DNA of 64,000 nucleotides from Actinomycetota bacterium (GTDB lineage Bacteria > Actinomycetota > JAHEXW01 > JAGVPG01), in the NCBI GenBank assembly GCA_020052375.1, contig JAGVPG010000030.1, positions 1 to 64,000 of the forward strand. Reading direction: 5' to 3'. The notes under the pieces were generated by a model, which searched no databases, was not told the origin of the DNA, and worked only from the letters and a program-made list of their open reading frames with translations. Shown here piece by piece: positions 37,664 through 47,959 of the stretch (positions within the stretch are counted from its first letter, which is position 1; every line of letters starts with the position of its first letter). Made by a program: the position numbers and the translations under genes.

Positions 37664-39388
37664 GTGAAGAAGGTGAAGATAACAGGTGCTGAAGCGTTAA
37701 TAAAGAGCCTAGAGAACGAGAACGTCGAGTACATATTCGGGATTCCCGGAGGCGTTCTCGTAGATATACATCATCACCTATGCATGTCCAAGAAGATAAA
37801 GCATATATTGATGCGTCATGAACAAGTCGCAGCCCACGCGGCCGACGGTTATGCGCGGGCGACCGGCAGAGTCGGCGTCTGCATGGCCACATCGGGACCG
37901 GGAGCGACCAATCTGGTCACAGGGATCGCAAATGCCTATATGGATTCGATACCGATCGTAGCGCTGACAGGGCAGGTCAAATCACCGATGATCGGTACGG
38001 ACGCGTTTCAGGAAGCGGACATAACGGGGATCACGTTACCTGTCGTCAAACACAGTTATCTGTTAAAGGACCCGCGGGAAATAGGGCGCGTCATCAAGGA
38101 GGCGTTCTATATAGCGGGCTCGGGAAGGCCGGGTCCGGTATTGATCGACATACCGAGGGATATCTCGCTGGCTGAGGTCGATTTCAAATACCCGGACAGT
38201 ATTGACCTACCGGGATACAAACCAACGGTACGGGGCAATCCCAAACAGATAAAACTCGCTGTAAAAGCGATAATGGCTTCCGAGAGGCCGATAGTGTATG
38301 CGGGCGGCGGAGTCATCCTGTCGAACGCGGCCAAGGAGCTGACCAGTCTTGTCAGGTTTTTGCGAGTCCCGGTGACGACGACTCTGATGGGCAAGGGGGC
38401 ATTTCCGGAGACTGACGATCTTTCCCTGGGGATGCTGGGGATGCATGGAACGGCGTATGCCAACTATGCTATCAATGAAAGCGACCTGATCATAGCGATC
38501 GGAGCCAGGTTCGACGACCGTGTGACCGGCAATCCGGAGAAGTTCGCGGTCAACGCCAAGGTCATCCATATAGATATCGACCCCGCGGAGATCGGGAAGA
38601 ACGTCAATGTGGACGTACCGATCGTCGGGGACGCGAAGCAGATCCTATCAGGTCTTCTAGTCGCGTTAAAGACCGAAATAAAAAGTAGTAAACACAGGCC
38701 GTGGGGCGCCTGGTTGACAAAAGTCGAAGCATGGAAGGCCAAACACCCGTTGTTCTATAAGAAGGATAAGGTCTTGAGGCCGCAGTTCATCATCGAACAG
38801 ATATATGCGCTGACTAAAGACACGGACCACGTCATCACAACCGGCGTCGGCCAAAACCAGATGTGGGCGGCGCAGTTCTATAAGACGGACACAGCTCGCG
38901 ACTTTTTATCGTCAGGCGGGCTGGGGACTATGGGATACGGTATGCCCGCGGCTATAGGCGCTCAGTTCGGACGCCCGAAGTCGCTTGTCGTCGATATCGA
39001 CGGGGACGGCAGTTTCCAGATGGTCTCACAGGACCTGGCGACCGCGGCGGCGCATAAACTACCCATCAAGATCTGCATCTTAAACAACATGTATCTGGGG
39101 ATGGTCAGGCAGTGGCAGGAGCTTTTCTATGAGTGCCGCTACGCGGCTGTAGACTTAGCCCCGGGCATGCCCGATTTCGTAAAACTGGCCGATGCTTACG
39201 GAGCGAAAGGCATCAGGGTAACTAAGAACGAAGAGGTGAAGCCCGCTCTTGAGAAGGCGTTCAAGGATCCGTCGACTTATGTCATCGAGTTCTGTATCGA
39301 CCGCGAGGAGTGCGTCTTCCCGATGGTCGCGCCCGGAGCGGAGATCACGGACATGATGATGGAAAAACCGGCAAGGAGGTCACGATGA
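37664..39388 (+). CDS. ilvB: Acetolactate synthase large subunit
   Basis: YIFGIPGGVLVDIHHHL, ATSGPGATNLVTGIANAYMDSIP, GDGSFQM. Confidence 0.96.
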   Translation: MKKVKITGAEALIKSLENENVEYIFGIPGGVLVDIHHHLCMSKKIKHILMRHEQVAAHAADGYARATGRVGVCMATSGPGATNLVTGIANAYMDSIPIVALTGQVKSPMIGTDAFQEADITGITLPVVKHSYLLKDPREIGRVIKEAFYIAGSGRPGPVLIDIPRDISLAEVDFKYPDSIDLPGYKPTVRGNPKQIKLAVKAIMASERPIVYAGGGVILSNAAKELTSLVRFLRVPVTTTLMGKGAFPETDDLSLGMLGMHGTAYANYAINESDLIIAIGARFDDRVTGNPEKFAVNAKVIHIDIDPAEIGKNVNVDVPIVGDAKQILSGLLVALKTEIKSSKHRPWGAWLTKVEAWKAKHPLFYKKDKVLRPQFIIEQIYALTKDTDHVITTGVGQNQMWAAQFYKTDTARDFLSSGGLGTMGYGMPAAIGAQFGRPKSLVVDIDGDGSFQMVSQDLATAAAHKLPIKICILNNMYLGMVRQWQELFYECRYAAVDLAPGMPDFVKLADAYGAKGIRVTKNEEVKPALEKAFKDPSTYVIEFCIDREECVFPMVAPGAEITDMMMEKPARRSR

Positions 39389-39876
39389 AGCATATAGTAT
39401 CGGCTCTGGTTGAGAATAAACCGGGCGTGCTGGTGCGGATAGCCGGCTTGTTCAGCCGGCGCGGATTCAATATCGAGAGTCTTGCGGTCGGGCCGACCGA
39501 GCATCCCGAGATATCGAGGATGACGATCGTCGTCGATGTTGCCGATCAACCATTGGAGCAGGTTACCAAGCAACTTCACAAATTGATAAATGTGATCAAA
39601 CTCAGCGAGCTCAGGATGGATGAGTCGGTCCAACGCGAGCTGGTGATGATAAAAATCAAAGCGCCGGCGGCAAAACGGGCGGAGATAATCGAGATCGCAG
39701 ATATCTTCCGGGCAAACATAGTCGACGTCAGCCGGGATATGATCGTGCTCGAGGTGACAGGTACTGAAAGCAAGATAGACGCTATAGAGAATCTGCTTAT
39801 TCCATACGGCATCATAGAATTCGCGCGGACCGGCAAGATCGCTCTGGCGCGCGGATCTAAAGAGACAGAACAATAA
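39385..39876 (+). CDS. ilvN: Acetolactate synthase small subunit
   Basis: MKHIVSALVENKPGVLVRIAGLFSRRGFNIESLAVG; ATGA overlap with ilvB. Confidence 0.97.
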   Translation: MKHIVSALVENKPGVLVRIAGLFSRRGFNIESLAVGPTEHPEISRMTIVVDVADQPLEQVTKQLHKLINVIKLSELRMDESVQRELVMIKIKAPAAKRAEIIEIADIFRANIVDVSRDMIVLEVTGTESKIDAIENLLIPYGIIEFARTGKIALARGSKETEQ

Positions 39877-39888
39877 AGAGGAGGAAAC

Positions 39889-40875
39889 ATGGTCAAGAAA
39901 TATTATGACAGCGATGCGTCGCTGGAACCGCTAAAAGGAAAGAAGGTCGCGATCATCGGCTATGGAAGCCAGGGGAGGGCGCACACAGCCAACCTGGCGG
40001 ACAGCGGTGTCGATGTGATCGTCGGCTCCATAAAGGACCCCTCGTGGGACGCGGCAGTCGAGGCGGGCTTCAATGTCATGCCGATAGCCGACGCTGCCAA
40101 GATGGCGGATATCGTGATGGTGCTCATCCCCGATGAGTTTCAGAAAGCGACCTACTATCAAGACATACACGATAATCTGGAAGAAGGAAACGCCCTGGTC
40201 TTTGCGCACGGCTTTAACATCAGGTTCAAACAGATCGTGCCGCCGGAGAAAATAGATGTCTTTATGATCGCTCCTAAAGGCCCCGGCTATCTTGTGCGTG
40301 AAACGTACCAGCAAGGTATAGGAGTCCCGGCGCTGATAGCGGTCGAACAGGACTTTACAGGCAAGGCGCATGATTTAGGCTTAGCATATGCCAAAGCCCT
40401 TGGGGCGACCCGCGCGGGCGTCTTGGAGACGACGTTCAGCGAAGAGACGGAGACGGATCTGTTCGGAGAGCAAGCGGTCTTATGCGGTGGAGTCACCGAG
40501 CTTATCAAGGCTGGATTCGATACGCTGGTCGAGGGCGGATATCAACCCGAGGTGGCGTACTTCGAATGCCTGCACGAACTCAAACTGATCACGGATCTCG
40601 TGCAGAAATACGGCGTCAGCGGCATGTGGACATTCGTCAGCAATACGGCTGAATACGGCGGGCTTAGCCGTAGAGAGCGTCTGATCACTAAAGGGACGCG
40701 GGCCGAGATGAAGAAGATGCTCGGCGAGATCCAATCCGGCGAATTCGCGGAAGAGTGGATCAAAGAAAGCGAAGCCGGACGTCCGAATTTCAACAGGATG
40801 GAAAAGGAAGAGGGAGAACTTCAGGTCGAGCAGGTAGGGCGCGAATTAAGGAAGATGATGCCCTGGCTCAAATAG
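39889..40875 (+). CDS. ilvC: Ketol-acid reductoisomerase
   Basis: [45 protein letters not shown]. Confidence 0.98.
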   Translation: MVKKYYDSDASLEPLKGKKVAIIGYGSQGRAHTANLADSGVDVIVGSIKDPSWDAAVEAGFNVMPIADAAKMADIVMVLIPDEFQKATYYQDIHDNLEEGNALVFAHGFNIRFKQIVPPEKIDVFMIAPKGPGYLVRETYQQGIGVPALIAVEQDFTGKAHDLGLAYAKALGATRAGVLETTFSEETETDLFGEQAVLCGGVTELIKAGFDTLVEGGYQPEVAYFECLHELKLITDLVQKYGVSGMWTFVSNTAEYGGLSRRERLITKGTRAEMKKMLGEIQSGEFAEEWIKESEAGRPNFNRMEKEEGELQVEQVGRELRKMMPWLK

Positions 40876-40920
40876 TAAAGAAGAATGTAAACGGTCGAGG
40901 GGAGATATAAGGAGGAGACG

Positions 40921-42084
40921 ATGAGGAAAGAGTATCTAATGACGCCGGGGCCTACACCGGTACCATCAGAGGTGCTCTTAGCGCAAGCAAAGCCCATGAT
41001 CCATCACAGGGCGCCGATCTACACAGAGATCATACTCGAGGTGCTGGACGACCTTAAGTATGTCTTCCAGACGAAGAACGACATCATCATGTTTGCTTCT
41101 TCGGGTACCGGCGGCATGGAGTCGGCGGTGGTCAATCTATTTTCACCCGGGGATAAGGTCCTGGTCGCCTCAACGGGTAATTTCGGCGAACGATGGGTCA
41201 AGATATCCGGCGCGTATGGATTGGACGTCGTTAAACTGGATTATGAATGGGGAGAGAAGGCAAACCCGCAGGATATCGCGGACGCGCTAGCGAAAGACCA
41301 GGACATCAAGGGAGTATTGACGACGCATAGCGAGACGTCGACCGGTGTGACCAATGATATCAAAACGATCGGAAAGATAGTCGCCGGATATAAAGCGGTT
41401 CTGGTTGTGGATGCCATCAGCGGATTGGGAGCCTGCGAGCTTAAGACGGATGAGTGGAAGTGCGATGTAGTCATTTCCGGTTCCCAAAAAGCGCTCATGA
41501 CGCCACCGGGCCTGGCTTTTACAAGTGTCAGCGACAAAGCATGGGCTGTGGTGGAGAAATCGACCTTGCCCAAGTTCTACTTCGACTATAAGACGAGCCG
41601 CGACGCGTTGCATAAAGACCAACCGCAAAGCCCTTTCACACCGGCCGTATCGACGATCGTCGGTCTGGGAGAGGCGCTTAAGTTGATAAAGAAGGAGACT
41701 CTCGAGAAGGTCCTGGAAAGGCACGCAGTGCTGGCTAAAGCGTGTCGCGCGGGAGTCCACGCGCTGGGCCTCGAGCTATTCGGCGCCTCCGACGAGATGG
41801 CGAATTCCGTGACGGCTATCAAGGCGCCTGAAGGTATCGACGGCCAGGCGGTCGTAAAGACACTGCGCGTGAAGTACGGCATCACGATAGCCGGCGGACA
41901 GGGAAGGATAAAAGGAAAGATATTCCGTATCGGACACTGCGGATATTATGACAAGTTCGACATCGTCTCGGTGATGGCCGGACTGGAGATGGCGCTGAAA
42001 GACCTGGGATACCCGGTCGAGATGGGCGCGGCAGTCGGCGCAGCCGCGGAAGTGCTATATGAAGGCATTAGCGTATTGTCATAG
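40921..42084 (+). CDS. Class V aminotransferase (alanine-glyoxylate/phosphoserine aminotransferase-like)
   Basis: MTPGPTPVPSEVLLA, SGTGGMESAVVNL, VVISGSQKALMTPPG. Confidence 0.93.
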   Translation: MRKEYLMTPGPTPVPSEVLLAQAKPMIHHRAPIYTEIILEVLDDLKYVFQTKNDIIMFASSGTGGMESAVVNLFSPGDKVLVASTGNFGERWVKISGAYGLDVVKLDYEWGEKANPQDIADALAKDQDIKGVLTTHSETSTGVTNDIKTIGKIVAGYKAVLVVDAISGLGACELKTDEWKCDVVISGSQKALMTPPGLAFTSVSDKAWAVVEKSTLPKFYFDYKTSRDALHKDQPQSPFTPAVSTIVGLGEALKLIKKETLEKVLERHAVLAKACRAGVHALGLELFGASDEMANSVTAIKAPEGIDGQAVVKTLRVKYGITIAGGQGRIKGKIFRIGHCGYYDKFDIVSVMAGLEMALKDLGYPVEMGAAVGAAAEVLYEGISVLS

Positions 42085-42105
42085 TCTGCGGAGGTGCATG
42101 ATCAT

Positions 42106-43686
42106 ATGAAAGTCCTGGTAAAAGATAAGATTGCGGATACGGGCATCGACATGTTGAAAAAGCATTTCGATGTCGATGTCAAACAAGAATGGACGCAGGA
42201 CGAGATGAAGGCCCACATCAAAGACTATGATGCGGTGATAGTCAGAAGCGCTGGCAAGATGACGGAAGACATCATCAACGAGGCGGACAACCTGAAGATC
42301 ATCGGACGGGCAGGCATAGGTCTGGACAACGTCGATATCGAAGCGGCTACGCGCCGCGGCATAATCGTAGCCAACGCGCCGCAGAGCAATATCGTCTCGG
42401 CGGCGGAACATGCAATAGCGTTGATGCTAGCGCAGGCCCGCCGGATCCCCGAAGCCGACAAGTCGCTCAAGGGCGGCGAATGGAAGAGGAGTAAACTCGA
42501 AGGCGTTGAGATCTATGACAAGACACTCGGCATCGTCGGTCTCGGACGCATAGGAAGCCTGGTTGCCAGCAGGGCAAAGGGCCTAGGCATGAAGGTGATC
42601 GCTTTCGATCCGTATGTGGCGAGCGACAAATTCGACGATTTAAACGTAGATATGGTCGAGGATCTGGATGACCTGTTGAAAGTGGCGGATTTTATATCAA
42701 TACATCTGCCGAAGACTCCGGAGACGAAAGGCATAATCGGCATAGAGCAGTTCAAGAAGATGAAAGACGGTGTCCGGATAGTGAATGCAGCCCGCGGCGG
42801 AATCGTGGATGAAAAAGCTCTGTACGACGCGCTTAAAAGCGGTAAAGTCGGCGGCGCCGCGCTTGACGTGTTTGAGAATGAGCCGCCGAAGGACAGCCCT
42901 CTTTTCAAACTAGACCAGGTCGTCGTGACACCGCACCTGGGCGCATCGACTTCGGAAGCCCAGGACAAAGCGGGCGTTATGATCGCGGAGCAGGTAATCG
43001 CCGGCCTTAAGGGCGAGTTTGTGACGACGGCCGTGAATATCAGCGCCGTACCGCCGGAAACGGCGGAGCAGATCATGCCGTTCATACCTCTGGCGGAAGT
43101 AGTCGGCTCTCTGTATTCACACCTTGCGGAAGGAAAGATGGGCGCTATAGAGATAGAGTACGCGGGACAGATCGCCGCGTATGACATAGGTATTCTTACA
43201 AGCGCCGTTCTTAAGGGCGCTTTTACACCTGTCAGCCACGAGCCGGTCACATTCGTGAATGCTCCGCTGATGGCAAAGGACCGCGGAATCGAGGTCAGAG
43301 AGGTCAAGACACCAAAGAGCAGAGAATATACCAGTTTGATCACGATCAAGAGCCATAATAAACACGACATATCCGTATCCGGCACTTTGGGGGGAACAAA
43401 GAACGAACCGCGTATCGTCAGGATAAACCGGTTCGAGTTCGATATGGTGCCGACCAAATATATGGCGCTGTTCATGTACGACGACAAGCCCGGTGTGATC
43501 GGAGCGATCGGTACGGTTCTCGGCAAAAGTAATATAAACATCGGTACTATGCAAGTGGGCCGGGAAGCCGCGAAAGGCAAGGCCCTGATGGCTGTGAATG
43601 TCGATTCAGAGATACCGGAATCCGTTATGGACGTCCTGAGGCATATAAACGACATCGCGATGGCAAAATATCTGACTCTTAGTTAG
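42106..43686 (+). CDS. serA: D-3-phosphoglycerate dehydrogenase
   Basis: GRAGIGLDNVDIEAATRRGI, GLGRIGSLVASRAKGLGM, ASB and ACT domains at the C-terminus. Confidence 0.97.
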   Translation: MKVLVKDKIADTGIDMLKKHFDVDVKQEWTQDEMKAHIKDYDAVIVRSAGKMTEDIINEADNLKIIGRAGIGLDNVDIEAATRRGIIVANAPQSNIVSAAEHAIALMLAQARRIPEADKSLKGGEWKRSKLEGVEIYDKTLGIVGLGRIGSLVASRAKGLGMKVIAFDPYVASDKFDDLNVDMVEDLDDLLKVADFISIHLPKTPETKGIIGIEQFKKMKDGVRIVNAARGGIVDEKALYDALKSGKVGGAALDVFENEPPKDSPLFKLDQVVVTPHLGASTSEAQDKAGVMIAEQVIAGLKGEFVTTAVNISAVPPETAEQIMPFIPLAEVVGSLYSHLAEGKMGAIEIEYAGQIAAYDIGILTSAVLKGAFTPVSHEPVTFVNAPLMAKDRGIEVREVKTPKSREYTSLITIKSHNKHDISVSGTLGGTKNEPRIVRINRFEFDMVPTKYMALFMYDDKPGVIGAIGTVLGKSNINIGTMQVGREAAKGKALMAVNVDSEIPESVMDVLRHINDIAMAKYLTLS

Positions 43687-43707
43687 CGAGTCTTTAAAGG
43701 AGCGTTT

Positions 43708-44349
43708 TTGATAAGACTTATTCTGGTACGGCATGGTGAGACCTATTGGAATGAAGAAGGAAGGTTCCAGGGGCGGATCGATGTCGAGTTGAACAAGAAC
43801 GGTAAAGACCAGGCGATGAAACTTGCCGGAGCGCTCAAGAACGTCAAGATCGACGCGATATATTCTTCCCCGCTAAAGAGGTCTTTCTTGACGGCCGAAG
43901 CGGTCGCGGAAGAGCATGGATCGAATGTAGACCAGGTCAGCGAGTTTAACGAGATAGACCACGGGCTGTGGGAAGGATCGACTGTCGAACAGGTACTGGA
44001 AGAAGACGGCGATGCATACCGGGTGTGGCTCGAAAATCCGGAGAACGCCAGCATGCCGAGCGGAGAAGACCTGGAAGACTTGAGAAGCCGGGCGGTATCG
44101 AGGCTCCATCAGATATTCGAACGGCACAAGGACGGCGAGACTATTCTTGTCGTCGGGCATGACGCGACGAACAAAGTCATCATCTGTCATGCTCTAGGCC
44201 TTGATAATTCTCATTTCTGGAAGATCAAGCAGGGAAACGCGTCGATCGATATTCTCGAATATGAGAACGGAAAGTTCAGGATCACATTATTGAATGACAC
44301 GTGCCACCTCGGCGGTATAGTCGACACGACCACGCCGGGTGCCCTGTAA
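43708..44349 (+). CDS. Histidine phosphatase superfamily protein (candidate phosphoserine phosphatase)
   Basis: RLILVRHGETYWNEEGRFQGRID, ILVVGHDATNK. Confidence 0.93.
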   Translation: MIRLILVRHGETYWNEEGRFQGRIDVELNKNGKDQAMKLAGALKNVKIDAIYSSPLKRSFLTAEAVAEEHGSNVDQVSEFNEIDHGLWEGSTVEQVLEEDGDAYRVWLENPENASMPSGEDLEDLRSRAVSRLHQIFERHKDGETILVVGHDATNKVIICHALGLDNSHFWKIKQGNASIDILEYENGKFRITLLNDTCHLGGIVDTTTPGAL

Positions 44350-44364
44350 TGAAAGCAAAGATTC

Positions 44365-44431
44365 GCTAGTAGCTAGTAGCCAGTAGCCAGTAGCCAGTAG
44401 CGGAGTTTAAAGCTACAAGCCACAAGCTACC
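44365..44431. repeat. Heptamer tandem inverted repeat
   Basis: (GCTAGTA)2(GCCAGTA)3 at 44365-44399 and AGCTACA-AGCCACA-AGCTACC at 44411-44431. Confidence 0.8.
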
Positions 44432-44450
44432 AGCTTTCTTGGGAGGTACA

Positions 44451-45953
44451 TTGGATAGGGTATATATTTTTGATACCACACTTCGGGACGGGGAGCAGTC
44501 TCCGGGTATCAGTCTTAATGTCAGAGAGAAGCTCGAGATAGCCGAACAGCTGGCAAGACTCGGCGTGGACGTGATCGAAGCCGGTTTTCCGATCACGTCG
44601 CCGGGGGATTTTGAGGCGGTAACGGCGATATCAAAGAATGTAAAGGGAACGACGATCGCCGCGCTCGCGCGAGCTGTAGATAAGGATATCGACCGGGCTT
44701 GGCAGGCCATCCAGGAAGCCGAGAGACCGCGCATCCATACGTTCATCAACACATCCGATGTCCAGATCAAGTATCAGTTGAGAAAGACGCACGAGGAAGT
44801 GCTTGACATGGCGGTCGCTGCCGTCAAGCGAGCTAGGTCCTATACTCCGGACGTGGAGTTTTCCGCTATGGATGCGACGCGCAGCGATGTCGGGTTCTTG
44901 TATAAGATCTTCGCGGCAGCCATCAAAGCTGGAGCGACGGTGATCAACGTGCCGGATACAGTAGGTATTATGTTACCAGAAGAATTCGGGCGCTTGATCA
45001 AGGATATCCGGGAGAATGTCACAGGGATCGAGGATGTGACCATAAGCGTCCACAACCATAACGATCTCGGCATGGCGGTTGCGACGACTATAGCCGGGCT
45101 TGAGAACGGGGTACGCCAGGTAGAATGCACCATCAACGGTCTTGGCGAAAGAGCCGGCAATACGTCGCTGGAAGAGGTCGTGATGATAATCGAGACAAGG
45201 AAAGACACGCTTGGCTTGTCTACGGGCATCAAGACAAAGGAGATCATTAGGACATCTCGACTGGTGAGCCGTCTAACGGGATATATGGTCCAGCCGAACA
45301 AGGCCGTGGTGGGGGCTAACGCGTTCGCGCATGAGTCCGGCATCCACCAGGACGGCGTTTTGAAAGAACGGACGACATTCGAGATCCTTGATCCCAGGAA
45401 GGTCGGTCTGACAAAGAGTCAGATCATTCTGGGCAAGACGTCCGGCAGGCACGGTTTCAGACAGCGGCTCGAGGATCTGGGGTACAAGCTGACGGATGAC
45501 GAGCTGAATAAGGCGTTCGAGCAGTTCAAGATACTCGCTGATAAAAAGAACGAGATAACGGATGAAGACTTAGAGGCGATTGTAGCGGAAGAAGCGCGGT
45601 CGACATCGGCCATATACAAGCTCGAATACATCAAGACATGCAGCGCCAGCGATGAGACTCCGGAAGCAACGATAAAGCTGAAGCGCGAAGGCCGTGTGAC
45701 CGAAAAGACGGCTAAAGGCGACGGCCAGGTAGACGCGACGTGTAAGGCGATCGATAAGGCGGTCGGTCTGAAGCCGAACTTGCTGTCATATAACGTCAGC
45801 GCCATAACGACCGGCCTGGATGCGCAGGGCGATGTGTCAATAAAACTGGAGATCGGCGGGACGCAAGTCATGGGACGCGGAGTTCACACGGATATAATTG
45901 AGGCCAGCGCCAGAGCGTACTTGAACGCGATCAACAAGTATCTTAGTAAATAA
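44451..45953 (+). CDS. leuA: 2-isopropylmalate synthase
   Basis: [60 protein letters not shown] start after GGGAGG. Confidence 0.96.
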   Translation: MDRVYIFDTTLRDGEQSPGISLNVREKLEIAEQLARLGVDVIEAGFPITSPGDFEAVTAISKNVKGTTIAALARAVDKDIDRAWQAIQEAERPRIHTFINTSDVQIKYQLRKTHEEVLDMAVAAVKRARSYTPDVEFSAMDATRSDVGFLYKIFAAAIKAGATVINVPDTVGIMLPEEFGRLIKDIRENVTGIEDVTISVHNHNDLGMAVATTIAGLENGVRQVECTINGLGERAGNTSLEEVVMIIETRKDTLGLSTGIKTKEIIRTSRLVSRLTGYMVQPNKAVVGANAFAHESGIHQDGVLKERTTFEILDPRKVGLTKSQIILGKTSGRHGFRQRLEDLGYKLTDDELNKAFEQFKILADKKNEITDEDLEAIVAEEARSTSAIYKLEYIKTCSASDETPEATIKLKREGRVTEKTAKGDGQVDATCKAIDKAVGLKPNLLSYNVSAITTGLDAQGDVSIKLEIGGTQVMGRGVHTDIIEASARAYLNAINKYLSK

Positions 45954-46080
45954 GAAGTCGAGGACGTCAAAGATGTCAAGGAGGTCGAGGATGTCAAGGA
46001 AGTCAATGATGTCGAGGATAATTCTTAGGTCTTTATGAGCTCCTTGATTTCCTTGATCTCTTTGATATCTTTGATGTCTT
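45954..46080. repeat. Nonamer tandem repeats in inverted arrangement between leuA and leuC
   Basis: Seven 9-nt units (GAAGTCGAG GACGTCAAA GATGTCAAG GAGGTCGAG GATGTCAAG GAAGTCAAT GATGTCGAG, 45954-46016), then CTCCTTGAT TTCCTTGAT CTCTTTGAT ATCTTTGAT (46040-46075). Confidence 0.85.
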
Positions 46081-46104
46081 AGTACAGGAGGCAACTCATT
46101 GGGG

Positions 46105-47361
46105 ATGACTATTTCAGAAAAAATACTGGCGAAGCATGCCGGTAAAGATATTGTAAAACCGGGGGATCTTCTTGAAGTAGATGTAGATATAGTCTTGTCG
46201 AACGATATCACGGCGCCGATCGCCATAAGCGAGTTCAGGAAGATCGGTATCGACCATGTCTTCGACAAGGATAAAGTCGTCATGGTGGCGGACCACTATG
46301 TGCCGGGCAAGGATGTCAAGTCTGCGGAACAGGCCAAGTTCATGCATGAGTTCGCGCGTGAGTATGGTATAAAACACTATTATGATGTCGGAAGAGGCGG
46401 CATCGAACACGCGCTTTTACCTGAAGAAGGTCTGGTCAAGCCCGGCGATCTTATCATCGGGGCGGATAGCCATACATGCACATACGGTGGACTGGGCGCC
46501 TTTTCGACCGGGATGGGTTCAACGGATATCGCGGCTGCGATGGCGATGGGCTGTATCTGGATGAAAGTGCCGCCGTCGATGAAGTTCATCTTTGAAGGTA
46601 CTCTTAATAGATGGGTCAGCGGAAAAGACCTTATCCTGTTTACAATTGGGCAGATCGGCGTAGACGGGGCGTTGTATAAAGCGATGGAGTTTGCCGGTTC
46701 GGTCATCGAAGCGATGTCCGTGGACCAGCGGCTGACTATCGCCAATATGGCCATCGAAGCAGGCGGCAAGAACGGGATCATGAAGGCGAATAAGCAAGTG
46801 TTGGACTATGTCGGATCGAGGACGGGAACGGAAGGCATCGTCTATGAAAGCGATGAAGACGCGAAATATGAAAGGGAGTTCTCGTTCGACGTTTCCGATA
46901 TGGAGCCGCAGGTGGCGTTCCCGCATCTCCCGTCGAATATAAGGCCGGTCAGCCAGGCACGGGATATCGTTATCGATCAGGTCGTCATCGGCTCATGTAC
47001 GAACGGCCGGCTGGAAGACCTAAGGACGGCTGCGGAGGTCTTGAAAGGTAGGAACACCGCGGAGAATGTCCGGTTGATCGTGATCCCGGCGACTCAAGAA
47101 GTCTACCGCAAAGCGATGGATGAAGGTCTGTTCGATATTTTTCTGGATGCCAACGCGGCCATCTCGACTCCGACGTGCGGTCCATGTCTCGGAGGCCATA
47201 TGGGCGTCATGGCAGCAGGAGAACGAGCGGTTGCGACGACAAACCGCAATTTCGTCGGCAGGATGGGACATCCGAAGAGCGAGGTCTATCTGGCAAATCC
47301 GGCAGTAGCGGCCGCTTCGGCGGTCCTGGGACGGATCGGCAGTCCCGACGAACTGGATTAG
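46105..47361 (+). CDS. leuC: 3-isopropylmalate dehydratase large subunit
   Basis: GADSHTCTYGGLGAFSTGMGSTD, GSCTNGRLEDL, CGPCLGGHMG. Confidence 0.97.
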   Translation: MTISEKILAKHAGKDIVKPGDLLEVDVDIVLSNDITAPIAISEFRKIGIDHVFDKDKVVMVADHYVPGKDVKSAEQAKFMHEFAREYGIKHYYDVGRGGIEHALLPEEGLVKPGDLIIGADSHTCTYGGLGAFSTGMGSTDIAAAMAMGCIWMKVPPSMKFIFEGTLNRWVSGKDLILFTIGQIGVDGALYKAMEFAGSVIEAMSVDQRLTIANMAIEAGGKNGIMKANKQVLDYVGSRTGTEGIVYESDEDAKYEREFSFDVSDMEPQVAFPHLPSNIRPVSQARDIVIDQVVIGSCTNGRLEDLRTAAEVLKGRNTAENVRLIVIPATQEVYRKAMDEGLFDIFLDANAAISTPTCGPCLGGHMGVMAAGERAVATTNRNFVGRMGHPKSEVYLANPAVAAASAVLGRIGSPDELD

Positions 47362-47369
47362 TATGTAGC

Positions 47370-47389
47370 AGCCGACCTTCAGGTCGGCT
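47370..47389. repeat. Short perfect palindrome (REP-like)
   Basis: AGCCGACCT-TC-AGGTCGGCT. Confidence 0.6.
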
Positions 47390-47393
47390 TAGA

Positions 47394-47449
47394 GATTAGA
47401 TTATTAGATATTAGATATGAGAGATCAGAAATTGGAAATTGGAGATTAG
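47394..47449. repeat. Short-period AT-rich tandem repeat before leuD
   Basis: GATTAGA-TTATTAGA-TATTAGA-TATGAGA-GATCAGA-AATTGGA-AATTGGA-GATTAG(ATG). Confidence 0.75.
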
Positions 47450-47941
47450 ATGTTTGTAGGTAAGGCATGGAAGTACGGAAGAGACGTAAATACCGACGAT
47501 ATAATCTCAGCTAAATACCTTGTCAGCTGGGATGCGTTTGAGCTTGGTAAGAACTGTATGGAAGCGCTCGATCCGGATTTTATCAAGAATGTGCGTGAAG
47601 GCGATATGGTCGTCGCCGAGGAGAATTTCGGATGCGGTTCGTCCAGAGAACACGCGCCGCTCGCTCTCAAAGGCGCCGGCGTCTCTTGCGTGATCGCAAA
47701 GTCGTTCGCCAGGATATTCTACCGGAACGCGATCAATATAGGTTTACCGGTGCTTGAATCGCCGGAGGCCGTAGAAGGTATAAGCACAGGGGACGAACTG
47801 AACGTCGATCCGGAGACCGGTGAGATCAAGAACATTACGACAGGCAAGACGTTTCACGCCAGTCCGTATCCGGAGTTCATGCAGCGACTTATGAACGCCG
47901 GTGGTCTGATAGAGTATGTGAAGACAAGAGTGAGAAGTTAA
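47450..47941 (+). CDS. leuD: 3-isopropylmalate dehydratase small subunit
   Basis: GRDVNTDDIISAKYL, NFGCGSSREHAPLAL. Confidence 0.97.
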   Translation: MFVGKAWKYGRDVNTDDIISAKYLVSWDAFELGKNCMEALDPDFIKNVREGDMVVAEENFGCGSSREHAPLALKGAGVSCVIAKSFARIFYRNAINIGLPVLESPEAVEGISTGDELNVDPETGEIKNITTGKTFHASPYPEFMQRLMNAGGLIEYVKTRVRS

Positions 47942-47959
47942 GAGAACAGGAGAACAGGA

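Noticed and set aside
42513-43655. 380-aa antisense ORF opposite serA (and similar long antisense ORFs, e.g. 9551-10084, 1311-1913, 7127-7762)
   Set aside because: The sense strands encode clear, full-length homologous proteins; the antisense products are Ser/Arg/Pro-rich with no recognisable domain, as expected from codon-biased shadow ORFs.
45954-46016. CRISPR array or satellite DNA for the tandem repeats
   Set aside because: Units are 7-9 nt, degenerate and contiguous, with no unique spacers and no cas genes.
45837-46283. Antisense ORF with a hydrophobic [22 protein letters not shown] repeat
   Set aside because: It is simply the reverse reading of the nonamer array plus leuA/leuC ends; no independent coding evidence.
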